In this document: positions 1 through 9,740 of the stretch, in pieces | Layout: every line of letters begins with the position of its first letter | Position numbering within the stretch: the first letter of the stretch is position 1 | Source: Kangiella sp. | GTDB taxonomy: Bacteria > Pseudomonadota > Gammaproteobacteria > Enterobacterales > Kangiellaceae | Assembly (NCBI RefSeq): GCF_014762745.1 | Contig: NZ_JABURJ010000134.1 | Span: 1 to 32,749, forward strand | Length of the DNA: 32,749 bases | Direction: 5' to 3' | Translations under genes and position numbers: made by a program | The notes under the pieces: generated by a model | The model's database searches: none | Told to the model about the DNA's origin: nothing | What the model saw: the letters and a program-made list of their open reading frames with translations, nothing else

Positions 1-38
1 AGCAATTAAAACAATGGGTTAAAGAAGAAATGGGTTAG
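1..38 (+). CDS. C-terminal end of an unidentified gene (partial)
   Basis: The third frame is open from the window edge to a TAG at 36-38 and reads QLKQWVKEEMG before the stop. The hydrophilic, Lys/Glu-rich composition looks like the tail of a real protein, but eleven residues cannot identify a family. No terminator hairpin follows. From 39 to 348 I see no gene, only AT-rich sequence with a weak promoter-like pair (TTGAAA at 266-271 and TGTAAC at 290-295) that could serve the next gene. Confidence 0.4.
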   Translation, partial: QLKQWVKEEMG

Positions 39-348
39 TTATCTGGATCAGCCCCAAAATAAAAGTTATCAAAAGAAGAATGTTTTTAATATCAATAGCT
101 TAAATGACTAATTAAGCATAAAAGAGAATAGATGTTTAAAGTTTGTTCAGTTCGGTTCACCAAAGCTCCTGTAATAATCTCAATATTTTCAATGACTTAT
201 AATAATAGTGAAAATTAATTGAAAGTACCGATCTATCGTTAATTCCTATCACTTAAAGTAACATTTTGAAATACAAGTCTTTGCTAGTCTGTAACTGTGC
301 AGCGAAGAAGCTCGTTGCCAATTTTAGATTTCAGACGAGGAAAAAGTG

Positions 349-813
349 ATGAACCACGAAGATGATAAAAAACCTGAAGGCACTGGTGACAGCAAACCAG
401 AACAAGGTAATCAGGGTAAAGAGCGGGTCTATGAAGGAGAAGCAGAAGTGCTTGGCACTGAAGAGATACGCGGCGAAGAGAAAACCTGGGCCATGTTTGC
501 TCATCTGGCGGCTTTCGTAGCGATGGTACCACTGGTGCCTGTCATCGGCATGATCCTTGGGCCATTGATTGTATGGTTGCTGAAGAAAGATGAGATGCCG
601 CTGGTGGCGGAAAATGGTAAGCGTGCTTTGAACTTTAACATCACCATGTTTATTGCTTACTGTGCGGCCCTGATTCTCTGTCTCATTCTGATCGGAATTC
701 CGATTCTGTTTGGCTTGATCATTTTCCACTTCATCGTGACCATTTTGGCAGCGATCAAGGCCAGCGAAGGTGGGGTATATGAGTATCCCTTCTCGATGAA
801 GCTGATTCAGTAA
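349..813 (+). CDS. DUF4870 family membrane protein
   Basis: A small inner-membrane protein of 154 residues with no known biochemical role. About 45 residues at the N-terminus are charged and Lys/Glu-rich with no membrane segment. Then comes EEKTWAMFAHLAAF, the opening typical of DUF4870 proteins, a hydrophobic helix pair ending in IVWLLKKDE, the family element ENGKRALNFNI, and a long hydrophobic stretch near residues 95-132. The start is set at the ATG at 349; GAGG at 337-340 gives an 8-base gap. A GTG directly before it at 346 is possible but closer to the ribosome site than usual. The gene stands alone and is followed by a terminator. The family assignment comes from remembered sequence pattern; the function is unknown. 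Confidence 0.8.
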   Translation: MNHEDDKKPEGTGDSKPEQGNQGKERVYEGEAEVLGTEEIRGEEKTWAMFAHLAAFVAMVPLVPVIGMILGPLIVWLLKKDEMPLVAENGKRALNFNITMFIAYCAALILCLILIGIPILFGLIIFHFIVTILAAIKASEGGVYEYPFSMKLIQ

Positions 814-894
814 TCGATAAAGAAAGATTCTAATAATAAAAAATGACTCTCCACAGGGGCGCTGTCGACTCTCAATTAACGCCCCATTCTCCCC

Positions 895-922
895 AGCGGC
901 TACCTTAGGTGCCGCTTTTTTT
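895..922 (+). terminator. Intrinsic terminator after the DUF4870 gene
   Basis: AGCGGC (895-900) pairs with GCCGCT (911-916), with ACC/GGT extending the stem inside, followed by six T residues. A second short hairpin (GGCTT/AAGCC, 926-940) with a T-rich tail follows. Together they separate this gene from the thiamin leader. Confidence 0.8.
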
Positions 923-966
923 ATTGGCTTTGAGACAAGCCCTATTTTATTTTGTCTTAGGCTGTG

Positions 967-972
967 TATAAT
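967..972 (+). promoter_or_regulatory. Probable -10 box of the thiamin operon
   Basis: A perfect TATAAT lies about 7 bases before the first conserved base of the TPP riboswitch, so transcription probably starts near 979. The -35 region is poor; TATTTT at 943-948 with an 18-base spacer is the best candidate. Confidence 0.55.
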
Positions 973-978
973 TTGCGA

Positions 979-1091
979 CAACTCTCGGGGTGCGCTTGAG
1001 CTAGCTGCTAAGGCAGTTTCTAGATTCAAGAGCTGAGATGCATGTGCAAACCCGTATAACCTGATCCGACTCGCATCGGCGTAGGGAAGAG
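979..1091 (+). promoter_or_regulatory. TPP riboswitch (THI element)
   Basis: This leader carries the hallmark blocks of the thiamin pyrophosphate aptamer in order: ACTCTCGGGGTGC (980-992), GCTGAGATG (1032-1040), ACCCGTATAACCTGATC (1050-1066) and GGCGTAGGGAAG (1078-1089). ThiC is the usual downstream gene. Between the aptamer and the thiC start lie about 95 bases. I see no strong hairpin with a T run there, so control is more likely at translation initiation than by an intrinsic terminator; that last point is inference. Confidence 0.95.
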
Positions 1092-1121
1092 TAATGTCAC
1101 AAGCTGACGATCTCACAATAA

Positions 1122-3029
<1,908 letters not shown>

Positions 3030-3055
3030 CGTAACGAAAAAGAGAAGCTGAGACT

Positions 3056-4111
3056 ATGAACATCGGAATTGTGGGCGCAGGAATTGCCGGCAGACTACTG
3101 GCCTGGCAAATGATAAAAAAAGGGCATGAAGTAACACTGTTTGATAAAAATCCATTAGACAGTGAAGCAGCATGCTCATTTGCTGCGGCGGGAATTTTAT
3201 CGCCACTTGCCGAACTTGAAATGGCGGAGCCTACAATTTTTGAACTGGGCACACGCTCGATGCATCTCTATCCAAAGTTAATAGAAGAGTTGGACTATCC
3301 AGTCTTCTATCGACAAATCGGTTCACTGGTCACTGCCCACGGCTCAGATAAAGTCGAACTGAATCACTTTCATAGTATGCTTAGACATAAATTAAGCGAT
3401 TGTGATAATTATGTGCAAAACATATCAATAGCTGATAAAGAGCCTGAATTGGCGCATATGGGTGATGGCCTGTGGGTGACTGACGAAGGGCAGCTGGATA
3501 CTATTAGTTTGTTAAATGCACTGCAACAATCATTACTTAAAAAAGGTGTCCAGTGGAAAGAGCAGGTTGAGGTTCAGGCGATAGAGCCAGGGAAGATCAA
3601 AACGGCAACAGACACTTATCGCCATGATTGGGTGTTTGATTGCCGAGGCATGGGCGCAAAAAAAGAATTACCCTTGCGTGCGGTGCGCGGAGAACTGCTT
3701 TGGTTGCAAGCGCCTGATATAAAGATAGAACATTTAACCCGGCTGGTTCATCCGCGCTATAGAATCTACATAGTGCCGCGCCCTGATAATATTTACCTGT
3801 TGGGAGCAACAGAGATTGAAAGCGAAGATTATAGTCCAGTATCCGTACGCTCATCGCTGGAATTATTATCCGCAGCATACAGTTTGCATAAATCATTTGG
3901 TGAAGCACGCATCATCAAACAGGTAGTCAATTGTCGGCCAGCGTTGCCAGATAACCTACCAAAAGTAGAGCTCAAAGATGGTATCGGCAGAATTAACGGA
4001 TTGTACCGTCATGGAATTCTGCTGGCACCGGCAGTAGTAGAGCAAATGATGATAAAGTTTAACCAGGCAATGGGCGCACACAACGAGGCTGAAAATGCAG
4101 TTAATAGTTAA
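3056..4111 (+). CDS. thiO: Glycine oxidase ThiO
   Basis: An FAD-dependent oxidase of 351 residues that turns glycine into the imine used by ThiG to build the thiazole ring; it replaces the radical enzyme ThiH, so this organism uses the oxygen-dependent route. The N-terminus has the dinucleotide-binding signature GIVGAGIAGRLLAWQM, then FDKNPLDSEAACSFAAAGILSP, typical of the D-amino-acid oxidase family. The C-terminus has NGLYRHGILLAPAV, matching the flavin and substrate loop of glycine oxidases. The gene starts 26 bases after thiC and its last 17 bases overlap thiS, which points to coupled translation. Confidence 0.93.
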   Translation: MNIGIVGAGIAGRLLAWQMIKKGHEVTLFDKNPLDSEAACSFAAAGILSPLAELEMAEPTIFELGTRSMHLYPKLIEELDYPVFYRQIGSLVTAHGSDKVELNHFHSMLRHKLSDCDNYVQNISIADKEPELAHMGDGLWVTDEGQLDTISLLNALQQSLLKKGVQWKEQVEVQAIEPGKIKTATDTYRHDWVFDCRGMGAKKELPLRAVRGELLWLQAPDIKIEHLTRLVHPRYRIYIVPRPDNIYLLGATEIESEDYSPVSVRSSLELLSAAYSLHKSFGEARIIKQVVNCRPALPDNLPKVELKDGIGRINGLYRHGILLAPAVVEQMMIKFNQAMGAHNEAENAVNS

Positions 4112-4292
4112 TGACGAAACGATAGAAATACCAAAGCCAATGAGTATTGCAGAATTTATTGATTGGTTTAAACAGCAAGGGAATTTTGCAATTGCTGTGA
4201 ATATGGAGTTTGTGCCTAGGTCTTTGTATGCGGAGACGATGCTAAAAGATAGTGACCGGGTGGAAATTGTTTTGCCCATGCAAGGCGGATAA
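4095..4292 (+). CDS. thiS: Sulfur carrier protein ThiS
   Basis: A 65-residue ubiquitin-like protein ending in Gly-Gly, the tail that is adenylated and thiocarboxylated to carry sulfur into the thiazole ring. The sequence ends IVLPMQGG, and the body pattern (MQLIVNDETIEIP, then IAVNMEFVPRSLY) is that of ThiS. GAGG lies 6 bases before the ATG, inside the end of thiO. No thiF (the ThiS-adenylating enzyme) or thiH is in the window; the rhodanese at the end of the operon may take part in sulfur supply. After thiS there is a 664-base spacer before thiG. Confidence 0.93.
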   Translation: MQLIVNDETIEIPKPMSIAEFIDWFKQQGNFAIAVNMEFVPRSLYAETMLKDSDRVEIVLPMQGG

Positions 4293-4355
4293 AACAAAAA
4301 ATCGTCACAATTACTTTGTAAAAAAACAGTGTTCTACAAGGTCATTTACTGAAGT

Positions 4356-4605
4356 AAACTCCCTCTTGAACATTGTTTTTCGCCGCGTACTTGCTTAGCT
4401 TTTTTGCTTTATCATGAAGAGAAGGGCTTTGTTAAAATTGATTATTGTCACAGTCATTTGTCATTAGCAAACTCCTGTTCCAAGAATTAAATTTGCCGCG
4501 TCTCAGCTTAGCTTAGACGATTTAACAAGTACGCAAAATCGGGGAGAAACTCCCTCTTGAATACTGTTTTTTCGCCGCGTAATTGTTTAGCTTTTTTTCT
4601 TTATC
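4356..4605 (+). repeat. Two direct copies of a 58-base sequence, with a decayed middle copy
   Basis: Copy one spans 4356-4413 and copy two 4547-4605. Both run from AAACTCCCTCTTGAA through TTTTTCGCCGCGTA to TTAGC, a T run and CTTTATC. The region between 4468 and 4520 has a weaker match (AAACTCCTGTTCCAAGAA, then GCCGCGT and CAGCTTAGC). AAACAGTGTTC at 4324-4334 can pair with GAACATTGTTT at 4368-4378. No open reading frame of note covers this stretch. Function unknown. Confidence 0.7.
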
Positions 4606-4647
4606 GGAGGAAATGGAGATTTTAAGTAATTTCAAAAAAATCTAGGC

Positions 4648-4898
4648 ATTCAGGCTTGCTCCAATACCCCCTTTTGATTGAGCTGAGTAGTAGCCAAGAC
4701 ATAGCAATTCAAAACAGGACGTTTTGAATAGTAAAATTCGGGCCAGGGATGGAACGTATTTTACGGTGCGTTAAGTGGCTTGGCGGATACGAAGGAAGTA
4801 GAGCGAAGCGAAACCTCAATCACGGGGTGGTCTTCTTTTGGTTACTTTTCTTGACCACGCAAGAAAAGTAACTCGCTGAGTAGCGAAAAAAGGGGGTA
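4648..4898 (+). repeat. Dispersed structured element, copy A
   Basis: The least decayed copy in the window. Near-terminal inverted repeats TACCCCCTTTT (4665-4675) and AAAAGGGGGTA (4888-4898) bound it; similarity to copy C reaches left to about 4648. Inside, in order: a hairpin with 9-base arms (4707-4715 and 4721-4729) and loop AGGAC; a long imperfect hairpin (4732-4763) with loop AGGGAT; the block GTGCGTTAAGTGGC (4767-4780); CGGGGTGGTCTTCTTTT (4823-4839); a perfect 13-pair hairpin (GTTACTTTTCTTG at 4841-4853, loop ACCACG, other arm 4860-4872); and a small hairpin TCGCT/AGCGA. It sits between thiS and thiG inside the thiamin operon. Short open frames across it are not genes. Confidence 0.85.
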
Positions 4899-4956
4899 TA
4901 GGCCTCGGATATGGTCGAAAGCGTTCAATTTAAGATAACCAAAAAGAGAATCGAAT

Positions 4957-5730
4957 ATGCTAAAAATTGCTGGAAAAGAAATTAACAGTAGATTATTTGT
5001 CGGGACGGCATTATATCCGTCACCGCAGATTATGCTGGATTCTATAAAAGCTTCTGGCGCTAACATAGTGACGGTATCAGTGAGACGTCAGGGGCTGGGT
5101 GGTGAGAATTTCTGGAAGCAGTTACAGCAGTTGGATTGTCACTGGTTGCCGAATACGGCGGGTTGCCATTCGGCAAAGGAAGCGATAACGACCGCTGAAA
5201 TGGCGCGGGAAGTTTTCCAGACCAACTGGGTCAAGCTGGAAGTGATTGGTGACGAGTACAATCTTCAGCCGGATCCATTTCAATTAGTTGAAGCGGCAAA
5301 AGAATTGGTCAAGCGTGGTTTTGAAGTGTTCCCGTACTGCACTGATGATTTGGTGTTGTGCCAGCGTTTATTAGACGCAGGCTGTAATATTTTAATGCCC
5401 TGGGGCGCGCCGATTGGGACGGGTCGAGGTTTAACGGATCCTTATGCGTTGCAGACTTTGCGTAAGCGCTTACCTGATGTGCCGATGGTGATTGATGCTG
5501 GATTAGGATTACCTTCTCATGCGGCGCAGGCAATGGAAATGGGCTTTGATGCAGTGCTGTTAAATACGGCGATTGCACAGGCGGAAAATCCGGTGCTAAT
5601 GGCGACAGCATTTAAAGACGCGGTCAACGCTGGTCGAAATGCATATCAGGCTGGAGCCATGCCGCAACGCGATCTGGCACAACCAAGCACGCCTGTTCTG
5701 GGAACGCCTTTCTGGCAACAAGAGTCATGA
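4957..5730 (+). CDS. thiG: Thiazole synthase ThiG
   Basis: A TIM-barrel enzyme of 257 residues that joins 1-deoxyxylulose phosphate, the glycine imine and ThiS thiocarboxylate into the thiazole phosphate of thiamin. The Schiff-base lysine lies in WVKLEVIGD (Lys93), and the phosphate-binding and barrel elements [42 protein letters not shown] and [12 protein letters not shown] are all present. Length is normal. The ribosome site is weak (AGAGAA six bases before the ATG). It lies 664 bases from thiS, unusual for an operon partner, and overlaps thiDE by 4 bases at its end (ATGA). Confidence 0.96.
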   Translation: MLKIAGKEINSRLFVGTALYPSPQIMLDSIKASGANIVTVSVRRQGLGGENFWKQLQQLDCHWLPNTAGCHSAKEAITTAEMAREVFQTNWVKLEVIGDEYNLQPDPFQLVEAAKELVKRGFEVFPYCTDDLVLCQRLLDAGCNILMPWGAPIGTGRGLTDPYALQTLRKRLPDVPMVIDAGLGLPSHAAQAMEMGFDAVLLNTAIAQAENPVLMATAFKDAVNAGRNAYQAGAMPQRDLAQPSTPVLGTPFWQQES

Positions 5731-7202
5731 AGAAAAAAACAAAAGCTGTAATCTGGACTTATGCAGGACTGGATAACTCCGGCCTTGCAGGTCAGTTAGC
5801 CGATGTTAGAACTATAGAAGCGTTGGGTGGACATGGCTGCTGTATCTCAACTGCCCATACTGCGCAGAACAGTCAGAGAGTTATAGCGGTCAACCCTGCT
5901 GCAAAACAGCAGTTGCAGACTCAGTTAATGGCTTTATGCGAAATGGGCCAGCCGGATGCAATTAAAGTTGGCTTGCTTCCAAGCATGGATGCAGTAACAG
6001 TTCTGAAAGACTTTCTTGTGAAGAATAAGAAACCAATCCCACTTGTATTAGATCCGGTTATCACAAGCTCTTCTGGTACAGAGTTTATGCCAAAGGAAGT
6101 GCTTGCTCGGTTAAAAACTCTATTGCCTTATATCACTGTGCTTACGCCTAATATTGATGAACTTAAAATATTAAGCGGCGAACCGATTGAGTCAATAGAC
6201 GATGTTGAGCGTCAGGCCAAGCAGCTGTTGGTATCAGGTGTTGGAGCGGTCTTAGTCAAGGGAGGACATTTGCATACCGAGAAAGCAGCAGATTTCTTTG
6301 TTAGTTACAATCATCAGTTCTGGCTGCATAGCGATAGAAAAAATTGCGAGGACACTCGCGGCACAGGATGTGTTCTCTCTTCTGCCATAGCAACTGCACT
6401 GGCGTTGGAGTATTCAATTGAAGATGCAGTAGTGATTGGCAAAATGGCACTCAATCAGGGGCTAAGAAACAGTTATTCGGTGAAAAATGACAAAGGCCCA
6501 TTATGCGTACAGTCATGGCCGGCTGATGAAGAAGATATGCCGTATTTATCCAAATCGTATGCAATGAATGACTATCAATTTCCTTCGTTAAAGGGACAGG
6601 TGCTAGGTCTGTATCCGGTTGTGGACCGAGCGGATTGGCTTAAGCGTTTATTACCATTGGGAATTTCAACGATTCAATTGCGAGTAAAAAATCTCAAAGA
6701 TGAAGAGCTGGAAAATGAAATTGTAGAAGCGGTTAAGATTGCCCAGCAATATGATGCAAAACTGTTTATTAATGACTATTGGCAGCTGGCCATAAAACAC
6801 AATGCTTATGGCGTGCATCTGGGGCAGGAAGATCTGGATACTGCAGATCTGGCAGCAATCAGTAAAGCAGGTTTGCACCTTGGTGTCAGCACTCACTGCT
6901 TTTATGAAGTGGCGCGCGCCCATGCAATTGCCCCAAGTTATCTGGCCTGTGGTCCGGTTTATCATACAGACAGTAAGCAAATGCCGTGGATTCCACATGG
7001 GGTTGATAACTTGAACTATTGGAATGAGCTGATGCAAAGTTATCCGTGGGTTGCCATTGGGGGTATCAATGCTGATAGAATTGCCGAAGTAGCACAAACT
7101 GGAGTGTCAGGCATCGCCATGATTTCAGCCATTACAGGTGCACTTGAGCCGGAGCAGACAGCTACCAGTATGATGCAGTTAATTGAACAACACAGGCCTT
7201 AA
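5727..7202 (+). CDS. thiDE: ThiD-ThiE fusion: HMP(-P) kinase and thiamin-phosphate synthase
   Basis: One protein of 491 residues with two enzymes. Residues 1 to about 265 are the ThiD kinase fold that phosphorylates hydroxymethylpyrimidine phosphate; the anion hole [16 protein letters not shown] with Cys215 is intact. From about residue 290 to the end is ThiE ([47 protein letters not shown]), which joins the two halves to thiamin phosphate. The first glycine-rich loop of the kinase, usually close to GSDSSGGAGIQAD, reads [12 protein letters not shown], so substrate handling in the ThiD half may be altered. The start overlaps the thiG stop (ATGA), so the two are translationally coupled. Domain fusion of these enzymes is known in other bacteria. 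Confidence 0.94.
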   Translation: MKKKTKAVIWTYAGLDNSGLAGQLADVRTIEALGGHGCCISTAHTAQNSQRVIAVNPAAKQQLQTQLMALCEMGQPDAIKVGLLPSMDAVTVLKDFLVKNKKPIPLVLDPVITSSSGTEFMPKEVLARLKTLLPYITVLTPNIDELKILSGEPIESIDDVERQAKQLLVSGVGAVLVKGGHLHTEKAADFFVSYNHQFWLHSDRKNCEDTRGTGCVLSSAIATALALEYSIEDAVVIGKMALNQGLRNSYSVKNDKGPLCVQSWPADEEDMPYLSKSYAMNDYQFPSLKGQVLGLYPVVDRADWLKRLLPLGISTIQLRVKNLKDEELENEIVEAVKIAQQYDAKLFINDYWQLAIKHNAYGVHLGQEDLDTADLAAISKAGLHLGVSTHCFYEVARAHAIAPSYLACGPVYHTDSKQMPWIPHGVDNLNYWNELMQSYPWVAIGGINADRIAEVAQTGVSGIAMISAITGALEPEQTATSMMQLIEQHRP

Positions 7203-7204
7203 AC

Positions 7205-7555
7205 ATGAGTCATTTTGAGTGGCAGGAATCCGATGAAGTTCAGCTGATTAGTCCAGATGAATTACGGCAATGGGCGAGTCAGCAAGATGCCCCTTTGCTG
7301 ATTGATGTCCGAAATACAGATGAGCATCAAGTCGATAAAGCGCTGCTTGCTTTTGCCAAAGCAGAGACATTAAATAATATTCCGATAACTGAATTTGGTA
7401 GTCATATTAATCAGCTCGATCCGGATCAGCCAATAGTGACCATTTGTCAGGTAGGGCAGAAAAGTTTTAATGCAGCCAGCCTGCTCATACAAGCAGATTT
7501 TTCCTGTGTCTACAGCTTGCATGGTGGCATCGAAGCCCTGAAGCGGAGCGACTAG
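7205..7555 (+). CDS. Rhodanese-domain protein at the end of the thiamin operon
   Basis: A 116-residue single rhodanese domain beginning 2 bases after thiDE. Signs of the fold are LISPDELRQW, LLIDVRNTDEHQVDKA and the active loop ICQVGQKSFNAASLL with Cys81 as the likely persulfide carrier. In many bacteria such a domain is joined to ThiF/MoeB-type enzymes or to ThiI. Here a free copy in the operon, with no thiF nearby, suggests it passes sulfur toward ThiS; that is inference from position. Stop codon is TAG. After it, 7566-7584 contains an inverted repeat CTGTA-N9-TACAG of unknown use. Confidence 0.85.
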   Translation: MSHFEWQESDEVQLISPDELRQWASQQDAPLLIDVRNTDEHQVDKALLAFAKAETLNNIPITEFGSHINQLDPDQPIVTICQVGQKSFNAASLLIQADFSCVYSLHGGIEALKRSD

Positions 7556-7604
7556 CAATAATACCCTGTAACATTCTGCTACAGTGTTGTATCTTGGTAC
7601 GCGA

Positions 7605-7610
7605 TATAAT
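7605..7610 (+). promoter_or_regulatory. Candidate -10 box for the PH-domain gene pair
   Basis: A perfect TATAAT 35 bases before the ATG at 7646. No good -35 hexamer sits at 16-18 bases; TTGTAT at 7587-7592 is too near. An activator-dependent promoter is possible. Confidence 0.4.
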
Positions 7611-7645
7611 TCTACTCATCAAGTAAGCTTTGGGGAAAACCGCTT

Positions 7646-8200
7646 ATGAGCAACGAACAAGAACAACATCAAGACTCAACAAATAATCCGAGCAGCACTC
7701 GACAACAGGTTCAGGATGCAAGTCTTATCGAACAGTTGCCGGATAATAAACAACGCCTTCACCCAGACTCAATTAAAGTATCACGAATCAGTACCGCTTT
7801 GGTTTGTTTGATCATTGCAATCGTTCCAAGTGCTATTTCTATATTTAGTGGTAGCTTCTGGCTGATGTATATTGGTCTGGCGGTTGCAGCGATTATCTTT
7901 ACCATTGGTTTTATCTGGGCTAAAAAATCATACGACTACACATGGTACTGGCTGGCTGACGAAGGTCTTTATATTCAAAGTGGCGTCTGGTGGCGTAAAA
8001 AGACGCTGATACCCTTTAACCGTGTGCAACACACCGATGTGGCGCAAGGTCCATTGGAACGCAAGTATAAATTGGGCAAGCTGGTGACGCACACCGCCGG
8101 TACGCGTGATGCATCGGTTTCACTGGATGGCATCTTGTTAGATACTGCTCATGATTTGCGTTCCGTGTTGCAGGAAGAAGGCGAAAGCGATGCAGTCTGA
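7646..8200 (+). CDS. Membrane protein with bacterial PH domain (YdbS type)
   Basis: A 184-residue inner-membrane protein. The first 45 residues are polar and Gln/Ser-rich. Two adjoining hydrophobic helices follow (about 49-69 and 72-92, from TALVCLIIAIVPSAI to IIFTIGFIWA), then one bPH2 domain from about residue 100 (WLADEGLYIQSGVWWRKKTLIPFNRVQHTDVAQGPLERKYKLGKL, given here only as the family's usual elements in sequence). GGGGA about 10 bases upstream is the ribosome site. The next gene begins inside its end, and the pair matches the YdbS/YdbT arrangement seen in many bacteria. The family has been linked to envelope stress in Bacillus; the role here is not known. Confidence 0.85.
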   Translation: MSNEQEQHQDSTNNPSSTRQQVQDASLIEQLPDNKQRLHPDSIKVSRISTALVCLIIAIVPSAISIFSGSFWLMYIGLAVAAIIFTIGFIWAKKSYDYTWYWLADEGLYIQSGVWWRKKTLIPFNRVQHTDVAQGPLERKYKLGKLVTHTAGTRDASVSLDGILLDTAHDLRSVLQEEGESDAV

Positions 8201-9677
8201 AGTACAGGCCAATCGGCTACACAAAATTTCCCCGTTATTTATTCTGTTTGAAAATATTAAGAAACTGATATTCCCTATCGTTCTTGCATTGTTCAGTACA
8301 CGCGGCAGCTCATGGGAATTATTTGCTTTAGGATTTGCCTTAATCATCAGTTTAGGCGCCATTGTCCAATACCGCTTTTATCGTTATTGGCTAGAAGGTG
8401 ATAAAATTCGAGTGCAGGAAGGGATCTTCTTTCGTAATGTTCGTCAGGTTCCTTATAAAAAAATTCAAAACCTCAATTTAGTGCAGTCACCATTACACCG
8501 GCTATTTGGTGTGGTTAAAGTACAGCTTGAGTCAGCATCAGGCGGTAAGCCGGAAGCGGTCATCAATGTGATTGATATGCAGGCAGTTAATGCGCTTAAG
8601 CGTAAAATTAATGATGAAGAAGAACTGCAGGAAGAAGAGGCTGCAAAACCAAAAGACAGTATCTTGAGCTTATCATTCGGCGAGATTGTTCGTTACGGCA
8701 TGATCACCAATCGCGGTATTGTTGCGGTGGCGATCTTTTTTGGTTTTGTAATGCAGTTCATGGATAACCAGATTGAGCGTCTGGTTACCAACTATATCAG
8801 TCAGTTCACGCAATGGATTGATGGCTTGGTCAGCAGTATCGAATTTGAAAATGGCTGGCTTTATTTCACACTGTTAACCATCATTGGCGTCATTGCCGCA
8901 ATCATTGCCTTGTGGTTACTGTCGATTGCCATGGCGCTACTGAAGTTTCATGGCTTCGTACTGATAAAAACTAAAGATAAACTGCAGGCAACCTTGGGAT
9001 TGCTGACGCGCCTGCAGGCGACCATTCCCATGACCCGTATCCAGTCATTAACCATCCATGAGTCACTGCTCCATCGCTGGTTTAAGCGAATTGGCATCAC
9101 CATAGAAACAGCCGGTGGCGTCAATAATGAACAGCAGGGTGTCAGCATGAAGCAGGTGGTTCCAGTTGCACCCAACAATATGCGTGAGCAGTTGCTTAAA
9201 GAAATACAGAGCGATGTGGATTGGGATGCCATTGAATGGCAGCCGATTAATCAGAGAGGCTGGCGCCGCGTGCTCAAAGTCATGGTCTTGATCGGCCTGG
9301 TCATAACTGCGCCATTGGCATTATGGAGCCTGTATGCCTATCCGGTTGGCTTTGTTTTGTGGGTTGTGTATAGCGTCTATTACTCAAAAGCCTATGTTAA
9401 AGGCGCGGGCTACCATATCAATGATCAGCTGGTAGCTTTTAAAGATGGTGTCATTTTTACCAAGTACACCTTCGTCCGACTACCGAAAACCCAAACCATT
9501 GCGGTGAAGGAAAGCCCATTCGATCGTCGCCATGGCATGGCTAGCCTTGAAGTGGATACTGCCGGTGCCATGGTTGGTGCTCACCATATCAATATTCCCT
9601 ATCTCGACCTTGGTGTTGCGATTGCTATCAAGGACCGCATCAGCGACAACATCAAAGGCACCAGATTTAACTGGTAA
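8190..9677 (+). CDS. Membrane protein with three bacterial PH domains (YdbT type)
   Basis: A 495-residue partner of the preceding protein. Hydrophobic helix pairs near residues 25-58, 175-250 and 370-405 alternate with three bPH2 domains, each opening with a pattern such as YRYWLEGDKIRVQEG, and then TRIQSLTIHESLLHRWF and VRLPKTQTIAVKESPFDRR. The frame is open back to 8151, but the ATG at 8190 is chosen because it overlaps the upstream stop by 11 bases and begins a polar N-terminus normal for the family; the extra 13 residues are Cys/Lys-rich and look non-native. Co-translated with the upstream gene. Probably a membrane complex; no enzymatic residues are evident. Confidence 0.85.
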   Translation: MQSEVQANRLHKISPLFILFENIKKLIFPIVLALFSTRGSSWELFALGFALIISLGAIVQYRFYRYWLEGDKIRVQEGIFFRNVRQVPYKKIQNLNLVQSPLHRLFGVVKVQLESASGGKPEAVINVIDMQAVNALKRKINDEEELQEEEAAKPKDSILSLSFGEIVRYGMITNRGIVAVAIFFGFVMQFMDNQIERLVTNYISQFTQWIDGLVSSIEFENGWLYFTLLTIIGVIAAIIALWLLSIAMALLKFHGFVLIKTKDKLQATLGLLTRLQATIPMTRIQSLTIHESLLHRWFKRIGITIETAGGVNNEQQGVSMKQVVPVAPNNMREQLLKEIQSDVDWDAIEWQPINQRGWRRVLKVMVLIGLVITAPLALWSLYAYPVGFVLWVVYSVYYSKAYVKGAGYHINDQLVAFKDGVIFTKYTFVRLPKTQTIAVKESPFDRRHGMASLEVDTAGAMVGAHHINIPYLDLGVAIAIKDRISDNIKGTRFNW

Positions 9678-9684
9678 TTAGCTG

Positions 9685-9721
9685 CTCCAATAGTAAGTAG
9701 GCTATTGGAGTAACTCTTTTT
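9685..9721 (+). terminator. Terminator between convergent genes
   Basis: CTCCAATAG (9685-9693) pairs with CTATTGGAG (9702-9710) over an 8-base loop, and CTCTTTTT follows after three bases. It lies between the PH-domain gene and the convergent hypothetical gene and could work on the plus strand. Confidence 0.65.
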
Positions 9722-9740
9722 GCCCATCAACTCTTGTTTA

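Noticed and set aside
331-1116. Long minus-strand open frame of 261 codons
   Set aside because: It lies antisense to the DUF4870 gene, a terminator and the TPP riboswitch, and its product has no recognisable pattern.
4356-4605. Possible CRISPR-like array
   Set aside because: Only two good copies of 58 bases, unequal spacing, no short regular spacers and no cas genes.
4842-5066. Minus-strand open frame of 74 codons across the end of copy A and the start of thiG
   Set aside because: It is produced by the repeat hairpins and runs antisense into thiG.
6666-7097. Minus-strand open frame of 143 codons
   Set aside because: Antisense to the ThiE half of thiDE, with no ribosome site or family pattern.
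7646-9677. Toxin-antitoxin or phage-defence pair, because of the overlapping genes
   Set aside because: Both proteins are clear bacterial PH-domain membrane proteins with no nuclease or toxin motif.
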